Below are positions 34,738 through 42,537 of a DNA stretch of 64,000 nucleotides, piece by piece. The stretch's first letter is position 1, and every line of letters starts with the position of its first letter. Under the pieces are notes generated by a model, which was given only the letters and a program-made list of their open reading frames with translations, was not told the DNA's origin and searched no databases. The position numbers were made by a program, and so were the translations under genes. Location of the stretch: positions 1 to 64,000 of the forward strand of contig JAXMKZ010000051.1 in the NCBI GenBank assembly GCA_034370385.1, written 5' to 3'. This DNA comes from Coriobacteriia bacterium (GTDB lineage Bacteria > Actinomycetota > Coriobacteriia > Anaerosomatales > PHET01).

Positions 34738-34814
<77 letters not shown>

Positions 34815-34877
34815 TCGAAACTGGCGGCGGGCCGCAGCGGCGGCCCGCCGTTCCCGTTTCCAGGGAGGAGTGTTTCG

Positions 34878-35564
34878 GTGCTCGAGGAGTTTCTTCAATG
34901 GCTGGGTTACGGCCTATGCCACCAGCTTCCCGAGCGGTCCTTCTTCGGCGGAGGCGTTCAGGTCCCCGTCTGTGCGCGAGACACCGGCATCTACGTCGGA
35001 TTCATCGTGTCATTCGTCGTTCTCGCCGCGCTTCATCGCCATCGCCCACGGATCTTCCCCGGAACCGTGGGCTGGGTGGTCACGGCTGCTGCGGTGGCGT
35101 TCATGGGATGGGACGGCCTGACGTCCTACGCAGGTGTACGTGAGACCACGAACCTGCTCAGACTCACGAGCGGCTGGGGGGTCGGCTACGTGTGCGCTGC
35201 GCTCATCCTGCCCATGCTCAACGATGTACTCTGGGCCAAGCCATCGGCCGAGCGACTCCTGGATCCTTGGTGGAGGCTCGCCGTATGGCTCGTGAGCGCC
35301 GGGGCGGCTGTGCCCCTGCTATGGCGATTCGGGTCGCGACTCGGTGTCGGGTATCCGATTCTGGTCGTGTTTGCGATCCTCGGAACCCTGACAGCCATCA
35401 ACCTTGTCATCGTCGGGATGTTCCCCGCGTTCGACAGGGCGGCGCACCGCTACCGTGACCTTGTGGTGCCTTCGGCCATCGCGTTTGGTCTTGCCGTTCT
35501 CGAGGTGTGGATCGCCGGAGTGGGTCGCGGACTCCTGGAAGCAGCGGCGCGCTCCGTCGGGTGA
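34878..35564 (+). CDS. DUF2085-type membrane protein
   Basis: 228 residues from GTG 34878 (upstream AGGGAGGAG). The N-terminus carries the DUF2085 pattern GLCHQLPERSFFGGG...VPVCARDTGIYVGF, with conserved Cys/His suited to metal binding. About six TM helices follow. Molecular role unknown. It stands alone between tRNA-Pro and a small hypothetical gene. Confidence 0.85.
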   Translation: MLEEFLQWLGYGLCHQLPERSFFGGGVQVPVCARDTGIYVGFIVSFVVLAALHRHRPRIFPGTVGWVVTAAAVAFMGWDGLTSYAGVRETTNLLRLTSGWGVGYVCAALILPMLNDVLWAKPSAERLLDPWWRLAVWLVSAGAAVPLLWRFGSRLGVGYPILVVFAILGTLTAINLVIVGMFPAFDRAAHRYRDLVVPSAIAFGLAVLEVWIAGVGRGLLEAAARSVG

Positions 35565-35629
35565 CGCCCTTTCGTTCGTGGGCAGCTTGCGATAGATTCG
35601 AAGCGGATTCGCGACGTAAGGGGGAAACG

Positions 35630-35869
35630 GTGCAGGCATCGAAGGACAAGATTCGGTGTGTCTTGGTCATCGGCTCATGGCGCGTGGTCGGGGATGTCCA
35701 CGTACTCGCCGGGAGCCGACTCACCGATACGCTCAACGCCAAGGTGAAGGGATTCTTTCCCGTGACGGATGTCGTCGTCACCGATCTTTGCTCAGGCGAG
35801 GAGCTCTTCACGCCCGGCTACATGGCAGTCAATCGTGACTTAGTGGCGGCGGTCTTCCCCTTCGAGTAG
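35630..35869 (+). CDS. Small conserved hypothetical protein
   Basis: 79 residues from GTG 35630, with AAGGGGG upstream. Beta-rich sequence with VVGDVHVLAGSRLTDTLNAK and FFPVTDVVVTDL. This resembles small single-domain proteins sometimes labelled DUF6812; that label is uncertain. Function unknown. Confidence 0.65.
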   Translation: MQASKDKIRCVLVIGSWRVVGDVHVLAGSRLTDTLNAKVKGFFPVTDVVVTDLCSGEELFTPGYMAVNRDLVAAVFPFE

Positions 35870-35925
35870 CGATGTCAGAGCCCGGGGCTATGCTTCTGCG
35901 AACACTTGTTCGTAGGGAGGCAGCA

Positions 35926-36309
35926 ATGGGCGACACGCGTTTCGTGGTATCGGTGCGGCAGGAGTTGGATTGCGTCTGTGACGCAGCCAGCCGCAAGCAC
36001 CGAGTTCCGACGGAGATCATCGATCGAGCCGCGCGGGCGACGTTCGAAGCGATGACGAGGTGCCCGTCGCGGTCCGGTGAGGCAGTTCGGCTTCGCACGC
36101 GCCGGTACTTCTGGGCGGTCGTGCGGCGAGAGGCGAGTCGCACCGGCTCCCGAGACGTTTCGGCACGGTTCGTACTGAAGGCGGTCATCGACGACCTGAC
36201 GGCATCGGGTCGAGACCCCCGAGCGGTGTGGGAGCAGATCGATCGCGACTGGGCGCGGGTGTTCCCGCTAGACGTGCTCGAGGACTATCGGCGCCAGCTC
36301 TGTGCCTGA
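35926..36309 (+). CDS. Hypothetical protein
   Basis: 127 residues from ATG 35926, with AGGGAGG 5 nt upstream (preferred over ATG 35872, which lacks a site). Soluble, Arg-rich, alpha-helical sequence (VVSVRQELDCVCDAASRKHR, AVIDDLTASGRDPRAVWEQI). No recognised domain. It converges on the lipoprotein gene, 2 bp away. Confidence 0.62.
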   Translation: MGDTRFVVSVRQELDCVCDAASRKHRVPTEIIDRAARATFEAMTRCPSRSGEAVRLRTRRYFWAVVRREASRTGSRDVSARFVLKAVIDDLTASGRDPRAVWEQIDRDWARVFPLDVLEDYRRQLCA

Positions 36310-36311
36310 CG

Positions 36312-36764
36312 TCAGAGAAGCGTGGACAGGATCACGTCTCCGTCGAGCCTCAAGACCCACAGCCGGCGCCCTGAAAGCGTGCCGTCCTTCGGCCCGCGTG
36401 CCTCGAGCACCAGCCACGCATCCTCACCCTCATACGTAGCCCGTTCGACGTAATAGGGAACACCGATCGTGGCGGCGGTGAACGTTGCAGTGAGCAACTC
36501 GGCCGCTTCGGCGGAGACGCCACCCTGACCGCGCAGGTCGGTCAACGCGGCCTGTCGAAGCCTGGCCGCATCCCGGACATCAGCCGAAGCCAGTGAGGCG
36601 GGTACGGCGACGTCGAACAGTTGCATGACCGACTCCGCGTCGTAGGCCTGATCGTCCTCCACGAATCGTATTTCTGTGGATCGGCAGCCCGAGGCGAGCA
36701 CAGCAGCTCCAAGAACGAGCGATACGATGGCAATCAGCGGTAACCTGATTCTCGCAAACGGCAC
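36312..36764 (-). CDS. Small lipoprotein of unknown function
   Basis: 150 residues on the minus strand from GTG at 36764, with a strong AAGGAGG 6 nt upstream; longer frames upstream have no site. Signal peptide RIRLPLIAIVSLVLGAAVLASGC with a lipobox ending at Cys. The mature part has a helical region with a TFTAATIGVPYYVERATYEG strand segment and ends LRLDGDVILSTLL. No family named. It is divergent from the SAM hydrolase gene. Confidence 0.75.
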   Translation of the reverse strand: MPFARIRLPLIAIVSLVLGAAVLASGCRSTEIRFVEDDQAYDAESVMQLFDVAVPASLASADVRDAARLRQAALTDLRGQGGVSAEAAELLTATFTAATIGVPYYVERATYEGEDAWLVLEARGPKDGTLSGRRLWVLRLDGDVILSTLL

Positions 36765-36832
36765 GGCGCGCCTCCTTATCGGGTACCACGATACTATGGA
36801 GTTGCTCGGACCGCTCGGCTTGGGGGGTAGTT

Positions 36833-37639
36833 GTGCAGGCATTGATCTGCTTCGTATCCGATTTCGGGCTCGATGACACGTGGGTGGGCGTGTGTCATGC
36901 CGTGATACATCGAGCGTGTCCCCAGGCACATGTCGTGGACATGGCGCACCACATTCGCCCGTTTGACATCAGGCAAGGCGCTGCCGTCGCGACCTCCAGC
37001 GTCCACCAGGTCCCTGATGCGATCCATCTGATCGTGGTGGACCCGGGCGTTGGAGGCGGGCGGCGCGACGTCTGTGTCCAGGCGCAGTCCGGCACGCTCC
37101 TCGTGGGTCCGGACAACGGCGTTTTGATTCCTGCCGCCCGTCGCCAGGGTGGTGTCGCACATGCCTTCGTCATCGATTCCTCGAAGGTCGATTTTCGCAG
37201 CCCGCTCGCGACGTTTCACGCGCGCGATATCCTAGCGCCGGTGGCGGCGGCACTCGCCTGCGGCGTCGATCCAGGTTCATTGGGTGACGCCGTCGCGCCG
37301 GAGTCGCTCGTGGCCGCTCCGTTCGAAGAGGCTTGCCGTGAGGGCGACACCGTCGCTGCCGAGGTTCTTGACATCGACCGTTTCGGTTCGATTCGAACCA
37401 ATGTGGCGGCCGACCAGGTCGAGACACTCGGGCTCAAGGCCGACGTGCTCGAGCTGAGTATCGGGCACAACACCTTTCTCGCGAGGACGGGGCTGACGTT
37501 CTCGGATGCGCTCGATGGCGAGCCGGTCGCGCTCGTGGATTCGTCCGGATGGCTCACGCTCGCACTCAACCGAGCAAGTGCAGCCGATCGGTTCAGAGTC
37601 AAGGCGGGCGCGTCGGTCAGGATCAAGGCCGCCGGCTGA
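36833..37639 (+). CDS. SAM hydroxide adenosyltransferase (S-adenosylmethionine hydrolase, DUF62 family)
   Basis: 268 residues from GTG 36833. Family motifs are all present: CFVSDFGLDDTWVGVCHAVI, DPGVGGGRR, LLVGPDNGVLIPA, FHARDILAPVAAALA, and C-terminal DIDRFGSIRTN and FSDALDGEPVALVDSSGWLTLA. The family cleaves SAM to adenosine and methionine. Methionine and purine salvage steps are encoded nearby (MTA phosphorylase at 38775), though with a nuclease in between. Confidence 0.92.
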   Translation: MQALICFVSDFGLDDTWVGVCHAVIHRACPQAHVVDMAHHIRPFDIRQGAAVATSSVHQVPDAIHLIVVDPGVGGGRRDVCVQAQSGTLLVGPDNGVLIPAARRQGGVAHAFVIDSSKVDFRSPLATFHARDILAPVAAALACGVDPGSLGDAVAPESLVAAPFEEACREGDTVAAEVLDIDRFGSIRTNVAADQVETLGLKADVLELSIGHNTFLARTGLTFSDALDGEPVALVDSSGWLTLALNRASAADRFRVKAGASVRIKAAG

Positions 37640-37699
37640 AGCGTGTCAGAGCTGCTTGCTACCTTCCTCGTTGAACCATTCAGGAGAGGAGGGGTAGCG

Positions 37700-38698
37700 A
37701 TGAAGGCGAAGTACCTGACAGAACTGACTCTCGGAGCGCGGACCGATTCCGTTGCGCTCGTTCGTTCCAAAGAGGTGCGTGTCGCACGCAACGGAGACGC
37801 GTACTTGGCGCTTGAGCTGGCGGACAGGACGGGCTCCATGCCAGCCGTGCTCTTTCGTCCAGGGCCCGCAGCGTCCGAGATTCCTGTCGGGGCGGTGGCC
37901 CGGGTAACGGGCGTGGTGACCTCCTACCGAGGTATCAAGCGCCTTGCCATGGATTCGCTCGTTCCCGCCGCCACGTGGGACTCCTCGGACCTGTTGCCCG
38001 TCGGGCCGCGTGACGGAGATGAACTCAAATCTGAGTTCGTCAGGATCACGAAGTCGATCACGCAGTCGGGACTTCGCAGGTTGCTGCGAGCGGTATTCGT
38101 CGAACCGGGGCTCTTCGACCGCTTCTGCGTCGCTCCGGCATCCCAATCCAGCCACCATGCATACGTCACGGGCCTGCTAGAGCACACGGTGGCTGTTGCG
38201 GGGCTCTGCTCCCAGCTTGCTGCCTGCTACGAGGGCGCGGACCACGATCTGCTCGTCACAGCCGCCCTGCTCCACGACATCGGCAAGCTCGATGAGCTGG
38301 TCGCCGGGAGCGGGATCTCCTACACGGACGAAGGTCGCCTCCTGGGGCACGTGGTACTCGGGCACCAGCGGGTCTTGAAGGCGGCGCAGAACGCGAGGCT
38401 GGAGCCTGCAGTGCTCCTGCGGTTGGGGCATGTGATGCTGTCTCACCACGGCGAACTCGAGTGGGGGTCACCGAAGCGCCCGGCGACATTGGAGGCGCTG
38501 CTGCTTCATCACGTCGACAATCTCGACGCCAAGGCCGCCGGTCTGTCGACGATCCTGGCAGGTGCGACGCGCGCAGATGAGACGTGGACGGATGCCTCGA
38601 ACCTGTTCAGGCGCCCTCTCCACGCGCCGCGTGCCGTCGAGGACGATCGTCCGTACCGGGCGACAGAGGACGATCTCGAGGTTCGTCGCAGCGCCTGA
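37700..38698 (+). CDS. YhaM-like 3'-5' exoribonuclease (OB fold + HD domain)
   Basis: 332 residues from ATG 37700, with AGGAGGGG 5 nt upstream; GTG 37643 is weaker. The N-terminal OB fold (ELTLGARTDSVALVRSKEVRVA...YLALELADRTGSMPAVLF) is followed by an HD domain with SHHAYVTGLLEHTVAVA, LLHDIGKLDEL, GHVVLGH and MLSHHGELEWGSPKRP, as in YhaM/CbfA. It probably degrades RNA (and ssDNA) with metal ions. Confidence 0.88.
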   Translation: MKAKYLTELTLGARTDSVALVRSKEVRVARNGDAYLALELADRTGSMPAVLFRPGPAASEIPVGAVARVTGVVTSYRGIKRLAMDSLVPAATWDSSDLLPVGPRDGDELKSEFVRITKSITQSGLRRLLRAVFVEPGLFDRFCVAPASQSSHHAYVTGLLEHTVAVAGLCSQLAACYEGADHDLLVTAALLHDIGKLDELVAGSGISYTDEGRLLGHVVLGHQRVLKAAQNARLEPAVLLRLGHVMLSHHGELEWGSPKRPATLEALLLHHVDNLDAKAAGLSTILAGATRADETWTDASNLFRRPLHAPRAVEDDRPYRATEDDLEVRRSA

Positions 38699-38774
38699 TC
38701 GCACAAAGGTGGGACCGTCGGGTATCGTCTAGAATCACAACGGACCAACCGAGGACGTCAGGAGGACGAGCGCG

Positions 38775-39572
38775 ATGGTGGAGCTTCCCCGCATTGAGGT
38801 CGGAGTGTTCGGCGGTAGTGGGTTCTACGAGCTGCTGGACAACCCGAAGGAGTATCGAGTCAACACGCCGTTCGGCGCGCCGTCAGCGCCGGTCATGGTG
38901 GGTGAGATCGGGGGTCGCAGCGTCGGGTTCCTGCCCCGGCATGGAGCGGCGCATCAGCTGCCTCCGCACATGATCAACTTCCGCGCGAACGTCTGGGCGA
39001 TGAAGGAGCTTGGCGCAAGCCGGATCGTGGGTCCCAACGCATGCGGCTCGCTTCAGAAGCACGTTGAGCCCGGACACTTCGTGATCTGCGACCAGTTCGT
39101 GGATCGCACGTGGGGCCGCAAGGACACGTTCTTCGACGGCCCCATCACCACGCACGTCTCTTCGGCAGACCCGTACTGTCCCGTCATGCGCGAGACCGCG
39201 ATCTCATGCGCCAACGATCTGGGGATCACCGCTCATCCGACGGGGACGGTCGTCGTGATCCAAGGACCGCGATTCTCTACACGAGCCGAATCGAAGTGGT
39301 TTGCCGCGCAGGGATGGGAGGTCATCAACATGACCCAGTACCCGGAAAGCTATCTGGCCCGCGAACAGGAGATGTGCTACCTCAACATCTCGCTCATAAC
39401 CGACTACGACGCGGGGATGGATGGCGTGCCTCCCGTCACCAACGAGGAAGTGGTGCGGGTCTTCAACGAGAACAACAGCAAGGTGAAGAGCCTCATCTAT
39501 GGGCTGATTCCGCGGCTACCTTCGACGTCGACCTGCGGATGCGGATCCGCCCTGGACGGCGCGGCATTCTGA
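38775..39572 (+). CDS. S-methyl-5'-thioadenosine phosphorylase (or MTI phosphorylase)
   Basis: 265 residues from ATG 38775 (upstream AGGAGGA). PNP-family type 2 motifs: FGGSGFYELL, PRHGAAHQLPPHMINFRAN, GPNACGSLQ, GPRFSTRAESKWF, NMTQYPES and ITDYDAG. The two Asp of DYD are the base-recognition residues in human MTAP and favour methylthioadenosine over inosine. It recycles MTA to adenine and methylthioribose-1-phosphate. The C-terminus CGCGSALD adds three clustered cysteines. Confidence 0.88.
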   Translation: MVELPRIEVGVFGGSGFYELLDNPKEYRVNTPFGAPSAPVMVGEIGGRSVGFLPRHGAAHQLPPHMINFRANVWAMKELGASRIVGPNACGSLQKHVEPGHFVICDQFVDRTWGRKDTFFDGPITTHVSSADPYCPVMRETAISCANDLGITAHPTGTVVVIQGPRFSTRAESKWFAAQGWEVINMTQYPESYLAREQEMCYLNISLITDYDAGMDGVPPVTNEEVVRVFNENNSKVKSLIYGLIPRLPSTSTCGCGSALDGAAF

Positions 39573-39621
39573 CCAAGGCGACCGCTCGTGCCCCGATGGC
39601 CAGGAAGGCGGACCGAGCAAC

Positions 39622-40749
39622 GTGTTCGACATTCCGTCGGTAAGGATCGGCAGGGTCTTCGGCATCCCCATCGAGATCAACCTGAGTTGGCTCGTCATAT
39701 TCGGACTGGTTGCCTTCTCCCTCGCCACAGCGGTCTTTCCGGCGATCGAGGAGTCGGCGGGGGCGCCGCGCTGGCTGTTCGCCGTGGTCGGCGCTACTAC
39801 CGCTCTGCTCTTCTTCGCATCCATACTCGCGCACGAGCTGTGCCACTCGCTCGTGGCCAAAGCAGAGGGCGGCAGCGTCGAGAAGATCACCCTGTTCATC
39901 TTCGGCGGCGTTGCCCAGATCGACGAGGAGCCCCGTTCGCCGGGCAAGGAGTTCCTGATGGCGGCCGCGGGTCCGGGGATGAGCCTGCTGATCGCCGGCG
40001 CGTCGTTCTATGGCTACGTGGCTCTGGTGGCCGGTGGGGCGGCATGGTGGGCTTGGGCGCCGCTCGAGTACCTCGCGGGCATCAACCTCTTCGTCGCGCT
40101 GTTCAACCTGCTGCCGGGCTTCCCCCTCGATGGCGGTCGGGTCTTGCGCTCGATGCTGTGGGCTGCGACCGGCGATGTTCTGAAGGCGACCCGATGGGCC
40201 TCGCGCTCAGGCCAGTTCATCGGCTGGACGATGGTCGTCTGGGCGGTGGTCGGCGTCGTCGGCGGGCAGTCCGGCCTGATCTGGTTCGGTCTTGTAGGGT
40301 GGTTTATCGCCTCCCTTGCGGGTCAGGCCTATCGCCAGCAACTCGTGCGCTCGCGCGTCGAAGGCGTAACAGTCGCCGAGGTCATGACCCCGAACCCGGA
40401 GTACGTGTCCGGTGACCTGACCCTGGACGAGTTGGTACACAATCACTTCCTCGGTGGACACCATGCCCGGTACCCGGTGATCTCCGAGGGATCGATCGTC
40501 GGTCTCGTGACCCTGCCCGAGGTCAAGAGCGTGGACCGCGCCGACTGGCCGTTCGTCAAGACCATCGACGTCACGAATCGGGATTTGAACGCGCTCGTGG
40601 TTCCGAGCGATGCGCCCGTCGAGGCGCTGGTTCCGCGGCTTGCGGGGGACCGACCCGGGGCACTGATCGTCTCGGGTGGGGGGCGCCTTGTGGGCATCGT
40701 GACCCGAGCGGATGTGATCGCACTCATCGAGGGCCCGCCGTCCGGCTGA
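39622..40749 (+). CDS. Site-2 protease family membrane metallopeptidase with two CBS domains
   Basis: 375 residues from GTG 39622. Zinc motif HExxH in LAHELCHSLVAKAEGG and third-ligand motif NLLPGFPLDGGRVLRS, within six TM helices. CBS pair from about residue 250 (VAEVMTPNPEYVSGDLTLDEL and LIVSGGGRLVGIVTRADVIALI). Intramembrane cleavage of an unknown substrate, with adenine-nucleotide control through CBS, is the family expectation. rex follows on the same strand from its own promoter. Confidence 0.9.
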   Translation: MFDIPSVRIGRVFGIPIEINLSWLVIFGLVAFSLATAVFPAIEESAGAPRWLFAVVGATTALLFFASILAHELCHSLVAKAEGGSVEKITLFIFGGVAQIDEEPRSPGKEFLMAAAGPGMSLLIAGASFYGYVALVAGGAAWWAWAPLEYLAGINLFVALFNLLPGFPLDGGRVLRSMLWAATGDVLKATRWASRSGQFIGWTMVVWAVVGVVGGQSGLIWFGLVGWFIASLAGQAYRQQLVRSRVEGVTVAEVMTPNPEYVSGDLTLDELVHNHFLGGHHARYPVISEGSIVGLVTLPEVKSVDRADWPFVKTIDVTNRDLNALVVPSDAPVEALVPRLAGDRPGALIVSGGGRLVGIVTRADVIALIEGPPSG

Positions 40750-40816
40750 CGTACGTAGCCTGCTTGGTCGCGCGGCGCGATAGGCTTCGAGGATCGGCGA
40801 ACGGCTCCTCCCGAGG

Positions 40817-40845
40817 TTGTTCAATTATGTAACAGTTGTTACTAT
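40817..40845 (+). promoter_or_regulatory. rex promoter with embedded Rex operator
   Basis: TTGTTC (40817-40822), 17-bp spacer, TACTAT (40840-40845). ATGTAACAGTTGTTACTA (40827-40844) fills the spacer and -10 and matches the box before fdhA in 14 of 18 positions with the same 7-4-7 layout. Binding here would exclude RNA polymerase, so rex is probably autoregulated. Confidence 0.78.
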
Positions 40846-40882
40846 GTCAGGGCGCCCTCTAGCATACGAGGAGACACTCGAC

Positions 40883-41557
40883 GTGGCCGACGGTTCCCAC
40901 CCAAAAGCGATACCTCAGGGGGTCGTAGAGCGTCTGCCGCAGTACCTGAACGCCCTGCTCCACTTGAGGCACGAGGGTGAGCAGACCGTCTCGTCGGCTC
41001 AGCTTTCTTCGCTTGCGGAGGTCAATGCGGCCCAGATTCGCCGAGATCTGACCTACTTCGGTTCGTTCGGCACGCGCGGTGTCGGCTATGACGTGTCGCA
41101 GTTGATCGACCGTATTCAGACCATTCTCGGCTCCGATCACGCGCACCGCGTCGCCATTCTGGGCGCAGGCAATCTAGGCTCTGCCATCGCAAGTTACGAC
41201 GGCCTCCGTGCACGCGGCTTCATCGTCGCGGGGCTTTTCGACACCGACCCGCGCAAGGTGGGGCAACGGGTGGCCGACCTGATCGTTCGGGATGTTTCGG
41301 AGTTGCCGCGCGTGGTCTCGCAGCAGAACATCCGCTTCGGTGTCATCGCCGTTCCGCCCGAATCCGCTCAAGCGGCAGCGGACCAGCTGTGCGAAGCGGG
41401 AATCCGTGTGATTCTCAACTATTCGCCGGCCTTCGTGAACGTTCCGGCAGAGGTGACGATCCACAACACGGATCCGGTTCGAGAGTTGCTCCATACCCTG
41501 TACTATCTGTCGCGCGCAGAAGGCGTGGCGGCACCATCGACTCAGGTGGTACGCTAA
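40883..41557 (+). CDS. rex: Redox-sensing transcriptional repressor Rex
   Basis: 224 residues from GTG 40883, chosen because GAGGAG (40868-40873) lies 9 nt upstream; the longer frame starting at TTG 40817 would run through the promoter. Winged helix: IPQGVVERLPQYLNALLHL and VNAAQIRRDLTYFGSFGTRGVGYDV. Rossmann NAD(H) domain: VAILGAGNLGSAIASYDG, VAGLFDTDPRKVG. The C-terminal swapped helix ends the protein. It represses at low NADH/NAD+ and lets go when NADH binds. Probable targets in this window are itself and fdhA. Confidence 0.95.
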   Translation: MADGSHPKAIPQGVVERLPQYLNALLHLRHEGEQTVSSAQLSSLAEVNAAQIRRDLTYFGSFGTRGVGYDVSQLIDRIQTILGSDHAHRVAILGAGNLGSAIASYDGLRARGFIVAGLFDTDPRKVGQRVADLIVRDVSELPRVVSQQNIRFGVIAVPPESAQAAADQLCEAGIRVILNYSPAFVNVPAEVTIHNTDPVRELLHTLYYLSRAEGVAAPSTQVVR

Positions 41558-41623
41558 CGCTGGTACTCACGCGGTCGCCCGGCATGCGGCCGTTATCCGA
41601 TTTCGACTGGAGGTCTGACGAGT

Positions 41624-41875
41624 ATGTTGCGAAGCATCGGCTGGCAGGAACTGGTCATCGTCTTGGTGATCGTTCTGATTCTGTTCGGCCCCAAGCGTCT
41701 TCCCCAGTTGGGCAAGACCATCGGCAAGACCATGCGTTCCATCCGCGACGGCGTCGACGGCAAGTTCGGCGACAACGACGATGAAGACGAGGCCGCCGTT
41801 CCTGGGAAGGACGAGGCCGAGGTCAAGACCGAGGGCGACACCAAGGTCAAGAGCGAGGACAACGCCAAGGTGTAG
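41624..41875 (+). CDS. tatA: Sec-independent translocase subunit TatA
   Basis: 83 residues from ATG 41624. Classic layout: short N-terminus, TM helix (ELVIVLVIVLILF), hinge FGPKRLPQLGKTIG, amphipathic helix, acidic/charged tail (DNDDEDEAAVPGKDE). It forms the Tat pore that would export the Tat-targeted formate dehydrogenase. tatC is not in the window. Confidence 0.93.
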   Translation: MLRSIGWQELVIVLVIVLILFGPKRLPQLGKTIGKTMRSIRDGVDGKFGDNDDEDEAAVPGKDEAEVKTEGDTKVKSEDNAKV

Positions 41876-41929
41876 CCCGGCACGAGGCGCCCTTCTCGGG
41901 CCCTTCACCTGCCAGCGGCGGGGTGCGGG

Positions 41930-42000
41930 TTGCTATCGATGATGCTTCGGCTATACTCTCGTGGACATTCGACGGGCTGCCCGTGAACTCAGGGCAGCCC
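41930..42000 (+). promoter_or_regulatory. greA promoter and leader hairpin
   Basis: TTGCTA (41930-41935), 16-bp spacer, TATACT (41952-41957). In the leader GGGCTGCCC (41974-41982) pairs with GGGCAGCCC (41992-42000). No T-tract follows, so it is a pause or attenuation structure rather than a plain terminator. Confidence 0.5.
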
Positions 42001-42056
42001 GTACGGTTACCCTCGAGCCCCGCCGCATGCGCGGCACCGTCCACAGGAGTCGCTTA

Positions 42057-42533
42057 ATGCACAAGGAGATCGCCCTTACGCCTGAAGGCCAGACGAAGCT
42101 CGAGGATGAGCTTCGTCACCTTGAGACGGTTCGTCGCCGTGAGGTGGGGGAGCGCATCAAGGAGGCCAAGGAGTTCGGAGACATCTCGGAGAACTCCGAG
42201 TACGACGATGCGAAGAACGAGCAGGCATGGGTGGAGAGCCGGATCATTGAGATCAACGTGATTCTTGCCCATGCGACGATCATCGCCAAGCCGAAGAGCG
42301 CGCCGAGCAAAGTCATGCTCGGGTGCCACGTTGAACTCAAGGACATCGAGACCGGCGATGTTCACAACTACCAGGTCGTGGGTTCGGCCGAGGCTGACCC
42401 GACCAAGGGCAGCATCAGCAACGAGTCCCCGGTCGGGCAGGCCATCATCGGTCACAAGAAGGGCGAGACGGTTCAGGTGACCACGCCGCGAGGCTCGGTC
42501 ATTGAGTACGAGATCATCAAGATCTCCCGCTGA
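42057..42533 (+). CDS. greA: Transcription elongation factor GreA
   Basis: 158 residues from ATG 42057, with CAGGAG 8 nt upstream; the longer frame is unsupported. N-terminal coiled coil with tip acidic residues in GDISENSEYDDAKNEQ, then the C-terminal globular domain (SPVGQAIIGHKKGETVQVTTPRGSV given in part: GQAIIGHKKGE). It stimulates transcript cleavage in backtracked RNA polymerase. lysS starts 5 bp after the stop. Confidence 0.95.
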   Translation: MHKEIALTPEGQTKLEDELRHLETVRRREVGERIKEAKEFGDISENSEYDDAKNEQAWVESRIIEINVILAHATIIAKPKSAPSKVMLGCHVELKDIETGDVHNYQVVGSAEADPTKGSISNESPVGQAIIGHKKGETVQVTTPRGSVIEYEIIKISR

Positions 42534-42537
42534 CGCC

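Noticed and set aside
40817-40882. N-terminal extension of Rex from TTG 40817
   Set aside because: The stretch contains the promoter and Rex operator, and a properly placed ribosome site supports GTG 40883.
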